Shown in pieces: positions 53,784 to 63,279 of a DNA stretch of 64,000 nt. How positions within the stretch are numbered: the stretch's first letter is position 1; every line of letters begins with the position of its first letter. The stretch is from assembly GCF_001995095.2 (NCBI RefSeq), contig NZ_MTSD02000003.1, forward strand, positions 310,001 through 374,000. The letters are read 5' to 3'. The notes under the pieces were generated by a model. The model had not been told where the DNA came from. It ran no database searches and worked only from the letters and a program-made list of their open reading frames with translations. Made by a program: the position numbers and the translations under genes. This DNA comes from Oceanospirillum linum. Its GTDB lineage: Bacteria > Pseudomonadota > Gammaproteobacteria > Pseudomonadales > Halomonadaceae.

Positions 53784-56680
53784 TGATACATCCCTTGTGC
53801 TGATTCGCTGAGTGATTTGTCGATATGATCGCTTAATCGCAGCGCTTTAAGTAGCGTCAGAATATTCTGCTCGCTGGTAAAATTCAGGTTAACCGGTTGT
53901 GACTCCGCTTTGTTTTCACCCCGGATTGTCAGTACCGCTGTCAGCTGGCCATCCTCGTTCATTTCAATATCACCCTGCATCAGATCATAGTGAAGATTGT
54001 TAAGATGCCTTAACTGGCTGGCCAGCGCTGCCTGCTGCTGTAACATCGCCTGCCAGGCTGAGTTCTCCCTCAGAACAATTTCGCCCTCGGAGCTATAAAC
54101 CCTTCCCTGTCGAATCGCAATCCCTGTGTCGCTAAGCCGGAGAGGGAGTGTACCATTGAGTAGTCCGGTTACCTTGATCTGTCTATCGCCTAAGGCGATC
54201 ATTTCGCTGAGGTCCAACTTATCCAAAGTCAGCTCTGAAGTTTCACCTCCACTAAATGGATAGTTCATCCGGTCAAGCAATACCAAGCCACCCAAAGTCT
54301 CTGCAGATAAACCTGTAAACCGGGCGTTTACGGGCGATACCTTGTGATTCAGGTCACCGGATAGATTAAGATCCACAGCAAGGTCCGTTAGTTCCACTCC
54401 GGCATAGATCCGCTCCGCCTTCAGGGTCGTCAGTTCAGCATGCCATTGACCATCAGTCAGCACGCCCTGTAACGGCAGCTGAACCTGATTGAATTCATAG
54501 CCATCTGCTTTTCCGCCAAGGCGGTTCAAACGAATAGAAAAGTCCCCTTCCAGCCCTGCCATTAAATTTGGTGACGCTAAAACAGGGTCTTCAGGCAGCT
54601 TTGCCAGGCGTGCTCTTGAAATATCAAAGCGTCCGGTTAAATCTAACTGTCCGCCGGTAATTTGAGTTTGTGATGGCAGTTTAAGCCACTCCCCTATATG
54701 AGCCAGCTCAAGCTGTGCTTCTGCGTGCAGCTGCAGTGCATCGCGGTTCAGGTCAAAACCTAATGATACTTCAGGCAGCAGCGCGCCGGGCGTATCAGCG
54801 GATATTTCTGTCAACGGCGGCCTGTCAATCAGCCGCCCCGTAAAGACACCGGTGAGCTTAGATATCAGGGCATCAGCCGTTAGCGCTGATACAGGCGCAG
54901 TAACATCAAGGTCGCTGCTGTAAGGTAAGCGTATATTCTGTTTTAGTTCAGGGTGGCGTATCAGTGCCTCCCCTTCCCCATGGTGCATAAGCGACCACCG
55001 GCTCACTGAGTCTGCCTGATGATCCAGTACTAACACCCCTTCCCCTTTGTGCCTGAAGACAGGCAGTTCAAATCCGGCAGGAGCCCAAAGAGCTGCATCG
55101 TCATTCGGCACTGGTTTTAGTGCCATATCACTGCTCAGAATCTCGACCTGGGCATGCTTTATCAGGGGAAAACCTTGCTGGAGGTCTGCAGAAGTCGCCG
55201 CAAGATCCACAGCCAGAGCAGCATCTATTTGAGAGGATATCTCCAGGCGACGGGACTGATTCGCAAAAACAGCCTGAGGTTTAAGCTCTGCACTGAAGCT
55301 ATTTTGTAATGTAAAATCAAGCGCATCCGGCGTTAATTTTATCCCCTTCACATGGAACTGCAGCGCCGGGGCTTGTTGGTCATGGGGTTGCCAGTTTCCT
55401 GAGAACTCTGCCCAGTTAAGTGTTTTTTCAGTCAGGTTCAGCTCTACGGGCGCGGCAAGTCCCAGTCGGATACGTCCACCCTGTTCTAATGACGCAGGAC
55501 TCAGCCCTTTAGACCAGGCCTGTAACGCTGACAGACCAACCCCATCAAGATGTTCCTTCAGACAAGCACCGGAAACCAGATGATCCTCCGTGCTCCCCAG
55601 CGAAAGCGTTAATCGCTCCGGCTGCTCCGCCAGATAACGGAGGGCTACGGTGCGCGAATCAAGAGGTATGCTGCATAACCCGCCCCCATGAAGCACCATT
55701 GGCGGGATGTTTATCGCCAAATCGGCCCGCGACGCCTCCAACTGTATCGCCAAACGAATATCAGACGCCGAAACGACAACGGGACTATTCGCGAGGTACT
55801 CCTGTACCACCGACAATGTCTCTTTCAGCGGCAACCATGCAGGCAGGTTCAGATGGTCGGAATTAAAGCTCTCAGCCCCCTGGAGCGTGACATCCAGCGC
55901 CTGATGAGCATCACTTAGCTGCGCTCGCAAGTCGAAAAAAAAGGGTTCTGCTACCCCCGGCGGAGCCTGAGCCAGGTCTTTAGCGGTCAGACTGAATTGC
56001 CAATGGCCATCCTCTGCTTTTACATCAGAGCCATCCTTGGAATACTGCAGGCGAATAACGCTATTCAGCGGCACACCTTGCAGGCTTAGCGACCTGATGG
56101 CCAAGGTGTGCAACTGGTATTGCTGTCGCAGGGCATCCAGTTTTGCAACAACAGTTTTGAGCTGCCGGTAGTACTGCTCATACTCTGGCCGCAGACTCAG
56201 CTCTTGCTGAAGCCAGCCCATTGAAGGCGGTCTTTCAGAAACGGATACCGGTTGATCACCAGAGGTTATGGATGCTTTGAGTGACGGTTTATCTTCTGCG
56301 GGTACAGATTCGACTTCGGCCCGGGCAGCACCGGATAGGGTTAGCGCCGCGGGTAACTGATCTGGCAAGCGAATATCCAGCCGATCAATAATCAACTCGC
56401 CGGAAACGGGCCATGAAACACCCTCAATAACCAGTGTGCTGTTTTCGGGGCCAGACAAGGAAAGCTTTTTCAGTCGCTGCCAGTTATTCAGCTGAAGCAG
56501 CTCCAACCGAAGGCTATCCGCAGGCAAGCCCCCCAAGGGTTCAGAAAATATATAGTGGTTTACAACCGGAGGCAGCCAGCGATCATGGCTGTAGGCGAGC
56601 AGAGATAAAAGAAGAGCAAAAAACAGGGTGCAACCCAGCAGAATAGCTGAACTGACAAGCAAAAACTGTCGAAACCGCAT
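53780..56680 (-). CDS. ydbH: AsmA-like intermembrane phospholipid transport protein YdbH
   Basis: 966 aa. One N-terminal helix (QFLLVSSAILLGCTLFFALL) anchors a long, beta-rich periplasmic protein expected to form a hydrophobic groove spanning the envelope. The C-terminal DUF2845/YdbH-type part (NYPFSGGETSELTLDKLDLS, SDTGIAIRQGRVYSSEGEI) is the conserved end that meets YnbE. With TamB and YhdP, YdbH moves phospholipids to the outer membrane. Sequence between helix and C-terminus is poorly conserved, as usual. First gene of ydbH-ynbE-ydbL. Confidence 0.88.
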   Translation of the reverse strand: MRFRQFLLVSSAILLGCTLFFALLLSLLAYSHDRWLPPVVNHYIFSEPLGGLPADSLRLELLQLNNWQRLKKLSLSGPENSTLVIEGVSWPVSGELIIDRLDIRLPDQLPAALTLSGAARAEVESVPAEDKPSLKASITSGDQPVSVSERPPSMGWLQQELSLRPEYEQYYRQLKTVVAKLDALRQQYQLHTLAIRSLSLQGVPLNSVIRLQYSKDGSDVKAEDGHWQFSLTAKDLAQAPPGVAEPFFFDLRAQLSDAHQALDVTLQGAESFNSDHLNLPAWLPLKETLSVVQEYLANSPVVVSASDIRLAIQLEASRADLAINIPPMVLHGGGLCSIPLDSRTVALRYLAEQPERLTLSLGSTEDHLVSGACLKEHLDGVGLSALQAWSKGLSPASLEQGGRIRLGLAAPVELNLTEKTLNWAEFSGNWQPHDQQAPALQFHVKGIKLTPDALDFTLQNSFSAELKPQAVFANQSRRLEISSQIDAALAVDLAATSADLQQGFPLIKHAQVEILSSDMALKPVPNDDAALWAPAGFELPVFRHKGEGVLVLDHQADSVSRWSLMHHGEGEALIRHPELKQNIRLPYSSDLDVTAPVSALTADALISKLTGVFTGRLIDRPPLTEISADTPGALLPEVSLGFDLNRDALQLHAEAQLELAHIGEWLKLPSQTQITGGQLDLTGRFDISRARLAKLPEDPVLASPNLMAGLEGDFSIRLNRLGGKADGYEFNQVQLPLQGVLTDGQWHAELTTLKAERIYAGVELTDLAVDLNLSGDLNHKVSPVNARFTGLSAETLGGLVLLDRMNYPFSGGETSELTLDKLDLSEMIALGDRQIKVTGLLNGTLPLRLSDTGIAIRQGRVYSSEGEIVLRENSAWQAMLQQQAALASQLRHLNNLHYDLMQGDIEMNEDGQLTAVLTIRGENKAESQPVNLNFTSEQNILTLLKALRLSDHIDKSLSESAQGMYQ

Positions 56681-56710
56681 CTGAGCTGCACACTCCTGTC
56701 TTGAGCACGA

Positions 56711-56736
56711 TAAAAGATGCGCCTAAAGGCGCATCT
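56711..56736 (-). terminator. hisF terminator overlapping the stop codon
   Basis: AGATGCGCC/GGCGCATCT, 9-bp stem with a 4-base loop containing the end of hisF (TAG at 56725-56723), followed on the minus strand by TTTTATC. Confidence 0.75.
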
Positions 56737-57496
56737 CAATCCCCTGCTCTGCCATAAAGGCCTTCGCTTCAGGAATGGTGTGTTCACCAAAATGGAAAAT
56801 ACTGGCCGCCAGAACAGCATCCGCATGGCCTTCGGTAACACCATCAGCCAAATGCTGAAGATTACCGACACCACCGGAAGCGATCACCGGAATTGGAATA
56901 GCGTTGCTGATGGCCCGGGTCACTTCCAGATCGAAACCATTCTTAGTGCCGTCACGATCCATGCTGGTCAATAGAATTTCCCCGGCACCGTACTCATTCA
57001 TCTTGATCGCCCACTCAACAGCATCCAGCCCTGTTGGCTTGCGGCCACCATGGGTAAAGATCTCCCAACGACCCGGTTCGCCCTCAGCACTGACACGTTT
57101 GCAGTCGATGGCAACCACAATACATTGACTGCCGAAACGCTCAGCAGCTTCACGGACAAAGTCCGGGTTAAATACGGCAGCCGTATTGATACCGACTTTA
57201 TCAGCACCTGCGTTCAGCATGCGGCGGATATCATCACAGGAACGAATACCACCACCGACCGTCAGCGGGATAAATACCTCGCTGGCGATCTCTTCTACCA
57301 TGTGAACGGTGGTTTCACGGTCTTCGTTACTGGCGGTGATATCAAGAAAAGTGATCTCATCCGCACCTTGTTCGTTATAGCGTTTGGCAACCTCAACCGG
57401 GTTACCGGCGTCACGGATATCAACAAAGTTCACGCCTTTAACAACGCGTCCTTTATCAACATCCAGACAAGGAATAATTCGTTTGGCCAGTGCCAT
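56723..57496 (-). CDS. hisF: Imidazole glycerol phosphate synthase, cyclase subunit
   Basis: 257 aa TIM barrel. Uses ammonia from HisH to convert PRFAR to IGP and AICAR. Catalytic Asp11 in [16 protein letters not shown] and Asp130-equivalent in IVVAIDCKR; phosphate loops [13 protein letters not shown] and [18 protein letters not shown] upstream. In related genomes hisA directly precedes it; here a 342-bp stretch of folded repeats lies upstream. Confidence 0.96.
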   Translation of the reverse strand: MALAKRIIPCLDVDKGRVVKGVNFVDIRDAGNPVEVAKRYNEQGADEITFLDITASNEDRETTVHMVEEIASEVFIPLTVGGGIRSCDDIRRMLNAGADKVGINTAAVFNPDFVREAAERFGSQCIVVAIDCKRVSAEGEPGRWEIFTHGGRKPTGLDAVEWAIKMNEYGAGEILLTSMDRDGTKNGFDLEVTRAISNAIPIPVIASGGVGNLQHLADGVTEGHADAVLAASIFHFGEHTIPEAKAFMAEQGIEMRL

Positions 57497-57565
57497 GTTC
57501 GGCTCCTGTTCTCTATAAATCCAAAGTGATGGATGGCTGCATCAGCTGCAAACGCAAACCCTATA

Positions 57566-57670
57566 AAAGCCTGCAACGGATTTTATCCACGGTCGCCAGG
57601 GAGGGCGACGTGCGCATGTTCGGTTCATGGACGAACCAACATGCGCGGGATAAAACAGGCAGCAGGCTTT
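57566..57670. repeat. Cloverleaf-like repeat, copy A
   Basis: Nested arms: AAAGCCTG (57566-57573) with CAGGCTTT (57663-57670); TTTTATCC (57581-57588) with GGATAAAA (57648-57655); inside are a small hairpin GTCGCC-N6-GGCGAC (57592-57609) and a large one, GCGCATGTT-C-GGTTC-N6-GAACC-AACATGCGC (57612-57646), 14 bp with one bulged C. No coding potential is convincing. Confidence 0.8.
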
Positions 57671-57691
57671 AAGCCCTGGGGCATAGAAACC

Positions 57692-57798
57692 AGCCCTGAC
57701 AGAGACCCGCCTTACAGACTCCGGCCGGTTCATCCCTGAACCGAGCCGGAGCCACCGCCATCCCTGGCGGTTACTTGTAAGGCCGACTCTGTCGGGCT
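57692..57798. repeat. Cloverleaf-like repeat, copy B, inverted relative to A
   Basis: Outer stem AGCCCTGACAGAG (57692-57704) with CTCTGTCGGGCT (57787-57798), one bulge; middle stem GCCTTACA (57709-57716) with TGTAAGGC (57776-57783); inside a large hairpin CTCCGGC-CGGTTCA-TCCC-TGAACCG-A-GCCGGAG (57719-57751) and a small one ACCGCCA-TCCC-TGGCGGT (57754-57771). The hairpin order is the reverse of copy A. Confidence 0.8.
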
Positions 57799-57838
57799 TC
57801 AGCTCTCAGTATCTTCCTGAGACCGCTACCCCTTTGAA

Positions 57839-58489
57839 TCAGGCGCTTTTACCATCCCATTCAGCAAAGTTTTTCAACAACTGCAGACCGGCATCGTGAC
57901 TCTTCTCCGGGTGAAACTGCACGGCAACCACGTTGTCGTGAGCCAGCGCCACATGGCAGGTTTTGCCATAACGGGTTTCACCGATCACCTGAGATGTATC
58001 AGCCGCTTCCACGTAGTAGCTGTGGACAAAATAGAAGCGGGCATCATCTTCAATACCCTGCCAGATCGGATGGTTGCGGGTGTGCTTTACCCGATTCCAC
58101 CCCATATGAGGCACTTTCAGCTTTGCACCTTGCTCATCAAGCAGGGGATCACCAAAGAAACGCACATGACCTTCAAACTGCCCCAGGCAAGGCACACCAC
58201 CATTCTCTTCACTATCCTGCATCAAAGCCTGATAGCCAACGCAGATACCCAGAAAAGGTTTACCGGAGGCGATATTTTCCTGCACCACCTTATCCACACC
58301 CAGCCGACGGATTTCCGCCATGCAGTCGCGGATTGCACCCACGCCAGGCAATACAACATGCTCGGCACTACGGATCACCTCAGGGTCAGAGGTCACGACA
58401 ACCTGCTGATCGGTGGCTACGTGCTCAAGCGCTTTCGATACAGAGTGCAGGTTACCCATGCCATAGTCGATAACAGCAATTGTCTTCAT
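57839..58489 (-). CDS. hisH: Imidazole glycerol phosphate synthase, glutamine amidotransferase subunit
   Basis: 216 aa class-I amidotransferase. Nucleophile Cys in [17 protein letters not shown], catalytic His-x-Glu in [14 protein letters not shown]. Supplies ammonia to HisF. AAGGA Shine-Dalgarno. Follows hisB by 21 bp. hisA is not the next gene. Confidence 0.95.
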   Translation of the reverse strand: MKTIAVIDYGMGNLHSVSKALEHVATDQQVVVTSDPEVIRSAEHVVLPGVGAIRDCMAEIRRLGVDKVVQENIASGKPFLGICVGYQALMQDSEENGGVPCLGQFEGHVRFFGDPLLDEQGAKLKVPHMGWNRVKHTRNHPIWQGIEDDARFYFVHSYYVEAADTSQVIGETRYGKTCHVALAHDNVVAVQFHPEKSHDAGLQLLKNFAEWDGKSA

Positions 58490-58510
58490 TATAAATCCTT
58501 AAACACGCAC

Positions 58511-59104
58511 CTACAGACTGCCTTTTGTTGACGGCATCATACCCGCCATACGCTCATCCATCGCCAGCGCCATGCGCAGGGCACGACCAAACGCTTTAAA
58601 AATGGTTTCCGCCTGATGGTGGGCATTAAAGCCTTTCAGGTTATCAATATGCAGAGTGACACCGGCATGGTTCACAAAGCCCTGGAAAAATTCCCAGAAT
58701 AGCTGAGTATCCAGGCGGCCTATACTGGCGCGGGTAAAATCAACATTCATCTCAAGGCCCGGACGACCGGAAAAATCGATCACTACCCGTGACAAGGCTT
58801 CATCCAGGGGAACATAGGCATGGCCATAACGTGTCATGCCTTTTTTATCACCCACCGCTTTGGCAAAAGCCTGCCCCAGGGTGATACCCAGATCCTCCAC
58901 GGTATGGTGGTCATCAATATGCAGATCCCCCTTGGCAACAATATCCATATCAATAAGGCCATGCCGGGCGATCTGGTCGATCATATGTTCCAGAAAGGGA
59001 ACGCCGGTATCGATGTTCAGTTGACCTGTGCCATCAAGGTTTACTGAAACCTTAATTTGGGTTTCCAGGGTGTTACGCTCTACGCTTGCGGTACGCTCCG
59101 CCAT
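58511..59104 (-). CDS. hisB: Imidazoleglycerol-phosphate dehydratase
   Basis: 197 aa from the ATG at 59104 (GGAGA 7 bases upstream; an open-frame extension of 10 residues is rejected). Monofunctional form without the histidinol-phosphatase domain of E. coli HisB. Metal-binding motifs [28 protein letters not shown] and [25 protein letters not shown]. Catalyses the dehydration of IGP in histidine synthesis. Confidence 0.95.
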   Translation of the reverse strand: MAERTASVERNTLETQIKVSVNLDGTGQLNIDTGVPFLEHMIDQIARHGLIDMDIVAKGDLHIDDHHTVEDLGITLGQAFAKAVGDKKGMTRYGHAYVPLDEALSRVVIDFSGRPGLEMNVDFTRASIGRLDTQLFWEFFQGFVNHAGVTLHIDNLKGFNAHHQAETIFKAFGRALRMALAMDERMAGMMPSTKGSL

Positions 59105-59304
59105 GAAGATTCTCCGGAGGGCTTTGTTATTCAAGAAAACGGGAATTATAGAGAATCTGACCTGCTATCCGCTACAATACTTCTGCAGACTCTGCACTTT
59201 ATTCATGCCAAATGCTGCATCGGGGTCAGACCCAGCCTATTATGCATCATTCGGAACGCTTTTAATGTTCAGAAAGCGTTTTATCTATCTTTCGGAGACG
59301 CGGA

Positions 59305-59748
59305 ATGCCCGTTTTATTAACAATTGTTAATGACAAAACTGACCAGGCACATATTGAGCAACTGGAAAAAATCTACACCGATGCCCAACCCGAGCGCCTG
59401 GCACAGCTCCCGAATGTTAACTCCGCAAAATCTTTTGTGGATACGATCCTGCAAAGCCAGGAGCACAGTTTCTATTGCGGTCTTTTTAATGATCGCCTGA
59501 TTGCCGCTGCCGTTATCACGCAACAGAGCAACACCTGGCAGATCAGCCACCTTTGCGTACGCAGTATCACCCGCCGCAGAGGAGTGGGCAGCCGCTTACT
59601 CACACTGGTAATCGAGGCCGCCAAAGCTAACAATATGGCAACCCAGGTTGCGACCAACGCCCTGATGACTCAGGATCATATTATTCTGCAGCGCATGGGC
59701 TACACACTAAGCGAAGCGGGCGATCACTACCTTCTGGATATTCGCTAA
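59305..59748 (+). CDS. GNAT acetyltransferase, PanZ-like
   Basis: 147 aa. The acetyl-CoA-binding motif SITRRRGVGSRLL and the beta-strand QISHLCVRSI match the E. coli PanZ/PanM type, which senses acetyl-CoA and promotes maturation of aspartate decarboxylase PanD. The N-terminal third (YTDAQPERLAQLPNVN) also fits. No pan gene is close by, so the PanZ role is inferred; a generic GNAT is the alternative. CGGAG 8 bases before the ATG. Divergent from hisB. Confidence 0.65.
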   Translation: MPVLLTIVNDKTDQAHIEQLEKIYTDAQPERLAQLPNVNSAKSFVDTILQSQEHSFYCGLFNDRLIAAAVITQQSNTWQISHLCVRSITRRRGVGSRLLTLVIEAAKANNMATQVATNALMTQDHIILQRMGYTLSEAGDHYLLDIR

Positions 59749-59807
59749 CAGCAGAATGACAATCGACCTCAGCCCGTCCACCATTTCACAACAGGGAAGC
59801 AATAACA

Positions 59808-62006
59808 GTGCGATTCTTATTGAAATCACTATTTTATCTGGTGAGCTTTATTATCCTCCTGCTGGCAGGTCTTGTGATCTACCTGACGCAGTTTTTTGAT
59901 GCAAACCAGTACAAGCCCCAGATCCTTGATGCAGCCAGAGATGCCGGCGTTCCCCTGGAAATTAATGGCGAACTCAATGTTGCCGTTTTTCCTCGTATCG
60001 GGCTGAATATCAATGACGTTGCAGTCAAACTTCCGGATACAACAGACACAACGTTAGCGGCTGTTAATCAGGTTGCCGTTTCGGTCAAGGTCATGCCTCT
60101 GCTCTCGGGTTCAGTCGAAGTGGATCGTATTATTGTGGATAGCTTGCAGGCCGACCTGATTGTGGATAACTCCGGCGTGGGTAACTGGCAGGCGCTTATT
60201 CCTGAAAACACTGAAGCCGCACCCCCTGCAGATGGTAGCCCCCAGGAAGACCAGGGCACTGACAGCACACAAAAAGCAGGCTTGCCGAACATTGAGATTG
60301 GTGGCATCGATATCACCCATGCCCGCCTGACGTATACAGATCAACAGCAGAATGTACGCTTTGCCGTTAATGACCTTAACTTCACCAGCGACAATATTCA
60401 GCTGGGGGAAAGCTTCCCTATCAGCTTTTCCACCCAGGTATCCAGCAGCAACCCTGAACTTGACGCCACACTACAACTCAGCGCCAGCGTTACAGCGGAC
60501 CTGGAAAAAGAGTTATTCCGTTTAAGCGCACTGAACCTGCAGCTAAGCGCCAAATCACCACTTATCCCCGGTAATAATGCACAACTCAACCTCCAGGCCG
60601 ATGCACAGGCAGACCTGCAGCAGGATAGCGCCCAGTTTAACGCCAGCAAACTAAGCGTAAACGGTATAGACATCACACTGAATTCCCAGGTTGAGCAACT
60701 CACGACCGCGCCTACTGTTAAGGGCAGCCTGAAGGTCAGTCAGTTCAATCTGAAAGAAACCCTTGCTCAACTGGAAATTTTACTGCCGGAAATGGCTCGC
60801 CAGGATGCGATGCATGCACTAACACTGTCTGCTGACTTTGAAGCATCAACAGAAGCCGCTGCGATAAAAGACCTGCTGATCACACTGGATGATACCCAGG
60901 TTAAAGGCAGCGCATCCGTCAAACTTGCCAACCAGGCGATCATCGCTCAATTAGATATCGATAAACTGAACGCTGATCACTACCTGCCCCCGGTTGCGGA
61001 AGAAGATAAAACAGCTGAGTCAACAGGAACACCCGCCAAAGAAACACCAGAAGCAGATCTGCTACCGGTTGAGCTGATCAAATCGCTGAACGCCGATGCC
61101 AAAATAAACCTGAACCAACTAACCATCAAAAAGCTGGATATCACTGATATTCAACTGGCGGTTACCGCTAAAGATGGCTTAGTTGACCTGAGCAAAGCCA
61201 ACGCAAAACTTTATGATGGCAGCATCATAAACAGTGCGCAGCTGGATGTTCGTCCAACACCATTAACGCTCAATATTAAGCATGCTACATCCGGTGTTCA
61301 AATCACGCCCATTCTGGCTCAACTGGCTGAATTTAAAGATGTTACGGGTGCCGTCAATGCCAATGCGGACCTCAGAACCCAGTCCAACCGCTTATCAACC
61401 CTAATGAGCAACCTGAATGGTCGCGTGGACTTTAATATCCTGAACGGCGCCTTTCTCGGCACGAACCTGGCGAAAGAGATGTGCAGTGTTTTAGGCGATG
61501 CTAAAAAAGCGCAATGGTCTGCCAATACAGATTTCACGTCGCTCAAAGGCAGCATGGACTTTGAAAATGGTGTCGGACAGAACAAAGATATGACCATCGC
61601 CACTCCGGGTATTCTTCTGACAGGCTATGGCAACCTTAATCTGCCAAAAGAAACTTTTGCCTATAATTTGGGAGCACAAATCACCGATGCCAATGACACC
61701 GCCTGCACCGTAAAGAGCAACCTTAAGGCGGTACGCTGGCCCGTTGCCTGCAGCGGCAGTTATGGCACCCCCTCCGCCATTAACTGTGGGCTCGATAGCA
61801 GCGCCATCGGAGATACCTTGGGAAAAATCGCCAAAACAGAGGCCAAGGCAGCTCTTAATGCTGAAAAAGCCCGGCTTAAAGCCAAAGCCGATGCCGAAAA
61901 AGCCCGTATAGAAGCTGAGTTAAAGGCAAAGCTGGAGGCAGAGAAAGAAGCGGCCCGCAAACGCCTGGAAGAGAAGGCAAAAGAGAAACTGAAGAGCCTC
62001 TTCTGA
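59808..62006 (+). CDS. asmA: AsmA family protein
   Basis: 732 aa, GTG start after AGGGAAG. One N-terminal helix (LFYLVSFIILLLAGLVIYL) then a large periplasmic AsmA domain, with FDANQYKPQILDAARDAGVP and the C-terminal DFNILNGAFLGTNLAKEMC block. The last 60 or so residues form an unusual Ala/Lys/Glu-rich helix (AEKARLKAKADAEKARIEAE). AsmA-type proteins take part in lipid homeostasis of the outer membrane. Position before mutY is conserved in pseudomonads. Followed by a good terminator. Confidence 0.88.
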   Translation: MRFLLKSLFYLVSFIILLLAGLVIYLTQFFDANQYKPQILDAARDAGVPLEINGELNVAVFPRIGLNINDVAVKLPDTTDTTLAAVNQVAVSVKVMPLLSGSVEVDRIIVDSLQADLIVDNSGVGNWQALIPENTEAAPPADGSPQEDQGTDSTQKAGLPNIEIGGIDITHARLTYTDQQQNVRFAVNDLNFTSDNIQLGESFPISFSTQVSSSNPELDATLQLSASVTADLEKELFRLSALNLQLSAKSPLIPGNNAQLNLQADAQADLQQDSAQFNASKLSVNGIDITLNSQVEQLTTAPTVKGSLKVSQFNLKETLAQLEILLPEMARQDAMHALTLSADFEASTEAAAIKDLLITLDDTQVKGSASVKLANQAIIAQLDIDKLNADHYLPPVAEEDKTAESTGTPAKETPEADLLPVELIKSLNADAKINLNQLTIKKLDITDIQLAVTAKDGLVDLSKANAKLYDGSIINSAQLDVRPTPLTLNIKHATSGVQITPILAQLAEFKDVTGAVNANADLRTQSNRLSTLMSNLNGRVDFNILNGAFLGTNLAKEMCSVLGDAKKAQWSANTDFTSLKGSMDFENGVGQNKDMTIATPGILLTGYGNLNLPKETFAYNLGAQITDANDTACTVKSNLKAVRWPVACSGSYGTPSAINCGLDSSAIGDTLGKIAKTEAKAALNAEKARLKAKADAEKARIEAELKAKLEAEKEAARKRLEEKAKEKLKSLF

Positions 62007-62089
62007 TCTCTACCTGAGGTAACGCAGAAGAAGATAAAGGTACTGCCTTTTCCCTTCCTGCAGCCTCAGTTACAATAACTTATCCCAGT

Positions 62090-62119
62090 AAAAGGGTCGG
62101 ATATATCCGGCCCTTTTTT
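62090..62119 (+). terminator. asmA rho-independent terminator
   Basis: AAAGGG-T-CGGATATATCCG-G-CCCTTTTTT: a palindromic stem with one internal mismatch and a run of six T. Confidence 0.85.
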
Positions 62120-62171
62120 ATCATCGCTACCGCCAATCCCCGGTGGCGCTTAATGCCTCAGGTACTTCAGC

Positions 62172-63230
62172 GTGGATCTATCGGTTACCCCTAATGATGC
62201 GGACCAGGTGGCTGCAGCTATTCTAAGCTGGTACGACCAGCACGGCCGTAAAAGCCTGCCCTGGCAACAAAATCGCACGGCTTATAAAGTCTGGCTCTCT
62301 GAAGTGATGCTGCAGCAGACGCAGGTCAATACAGTGATCCCTTATTTTGAAAACTTTATCACCCGCTTCCCGGACGTGCAGACACTGGCGGCAGCAGGAA
62401 TTGATGAAGTGCTGCATCTCTGGACCGGGCTTGGCTATTACGCCCGCGCACGTAACCTGCATAAATGTGCACAAGTCGTCACGGACAAATATAAGGGCGA
62501 ATTCCCTGAAGACCCGGAGCTTCTGGAAGCACTGCCCGGTATTGGCCGCTCAACAGCTGCAGCCATTGCAGCTCAGGCTTACAACAAGCGCGCTGCAATT
62601 TTAGACGGTAATGTAAAACGCTTTCTGGCTCGCCTGCACTGCGTGCCTGGCTGGCCAGGGCAAGGCAATACACTAAAAGCGCTCTGGAGACTGGCAGAAC
62701 ACTATACGCCTCAGCAACGCTGCCAGGCTTATACCCAGGCCGTTATGGATATAGGTGCGCTGGTCTGTACCCGCCGCAACCCTAAGTGTGATCAATGCCC
62801 GGCCGAACGTTGGTGTGCCGCCAGGCTAACCGCCAGCCAACATGACTTCCCCCACTCAAAACCCAAGAAAACCAACCCGGTTCGGCAGAGCACGCTTTAT
62901 ATGCTATATGTCCCGAACTCAGGCTATCTTCTGCTGCAGCGACCACCGACAGGAATATGGGGTGGGCTTTGGAGTCTGCCCGATGCTAAAGAGATAAAAA
63001 ACCTGCTGGGACAGCTACCGGAAACAGAAGAAAAACAACATCTGGAGCATAAGTTTTCTCACTTCACATTGCAGGCAGAGATCCATCTATGCACACTGAA
63101 TACTCAACAAAATAAGCCGTTGTCCCTGAATATCAGAGAGCAGGGACAACGTTGGTACAACCCAGAGCAACCGGATAATATTGGTCTACCGGGCCCGATA
63201 CATAAGCTACTACATGCCCTGCGAACCTGA
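62172..63230 (+). CDS. mutY: A/G-specific adenine glycosylase
   Basis: 352 aa, GTG start with AGGT upstream. Removes adenine opposite 8-oxoguanine. LPWQQNRTAYKVWLSEVMLQ contains the catalytic Glu; the helix-hairpin-helix is LEALPGIGRSTAAAI; catalytic Asp in ILDGNVKRFLARL; the 4Fe-4S cluster is Cys-x6-Cys-x2-Cys-x5-Cys in CTRRNPKCDQCPAERWC. The C-terminal NUDIX-like domain recognises 8-oxoG. Conserved mutY-yggX pair. Confidence 0.95.
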   Translation: MDLSVTPNDADQVAAAILSWYDQHGRKSLPWQQNRTAYKVWLSEVMLQQTQVNTVIPYFENFITRFPDVQTLAAAGIDEVLHLWTGLGYYARARNLHKCAQVVTDKYKGEFPEDPELLEALPGIGRSTAAAIAAQAYNKRAAILDGNVKRFLARLHCVPGWPGQGNTLKALWRLAEHYTPQQRCQAYTQAVMDIGALVCTRRNPKCDQCPAERWCAARLTASQHDFPHSKPKKTNPVRQSTLYMLYVPNSGYLLLQRPPTGIWGGLWSLPDAKEIKNLLGQLPETEEKQHLEHKFSHFTLQAEIHLCTLNTQQNKPLSLNIREQGQRWYNPEQPDNIGLPGPIHKLLHALRT

Positions 63231-63279
63231 ACGATCGCGCTATGGCAAAAACATCCAATCACAGAACAAAGAGAACACT

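Noticed and set aside
57497..57838. Remnant or frameshifted hisA
   Set aside because: The short open frames here are by-products of the palindromes; no TIM-barrel motif is present in any frame.
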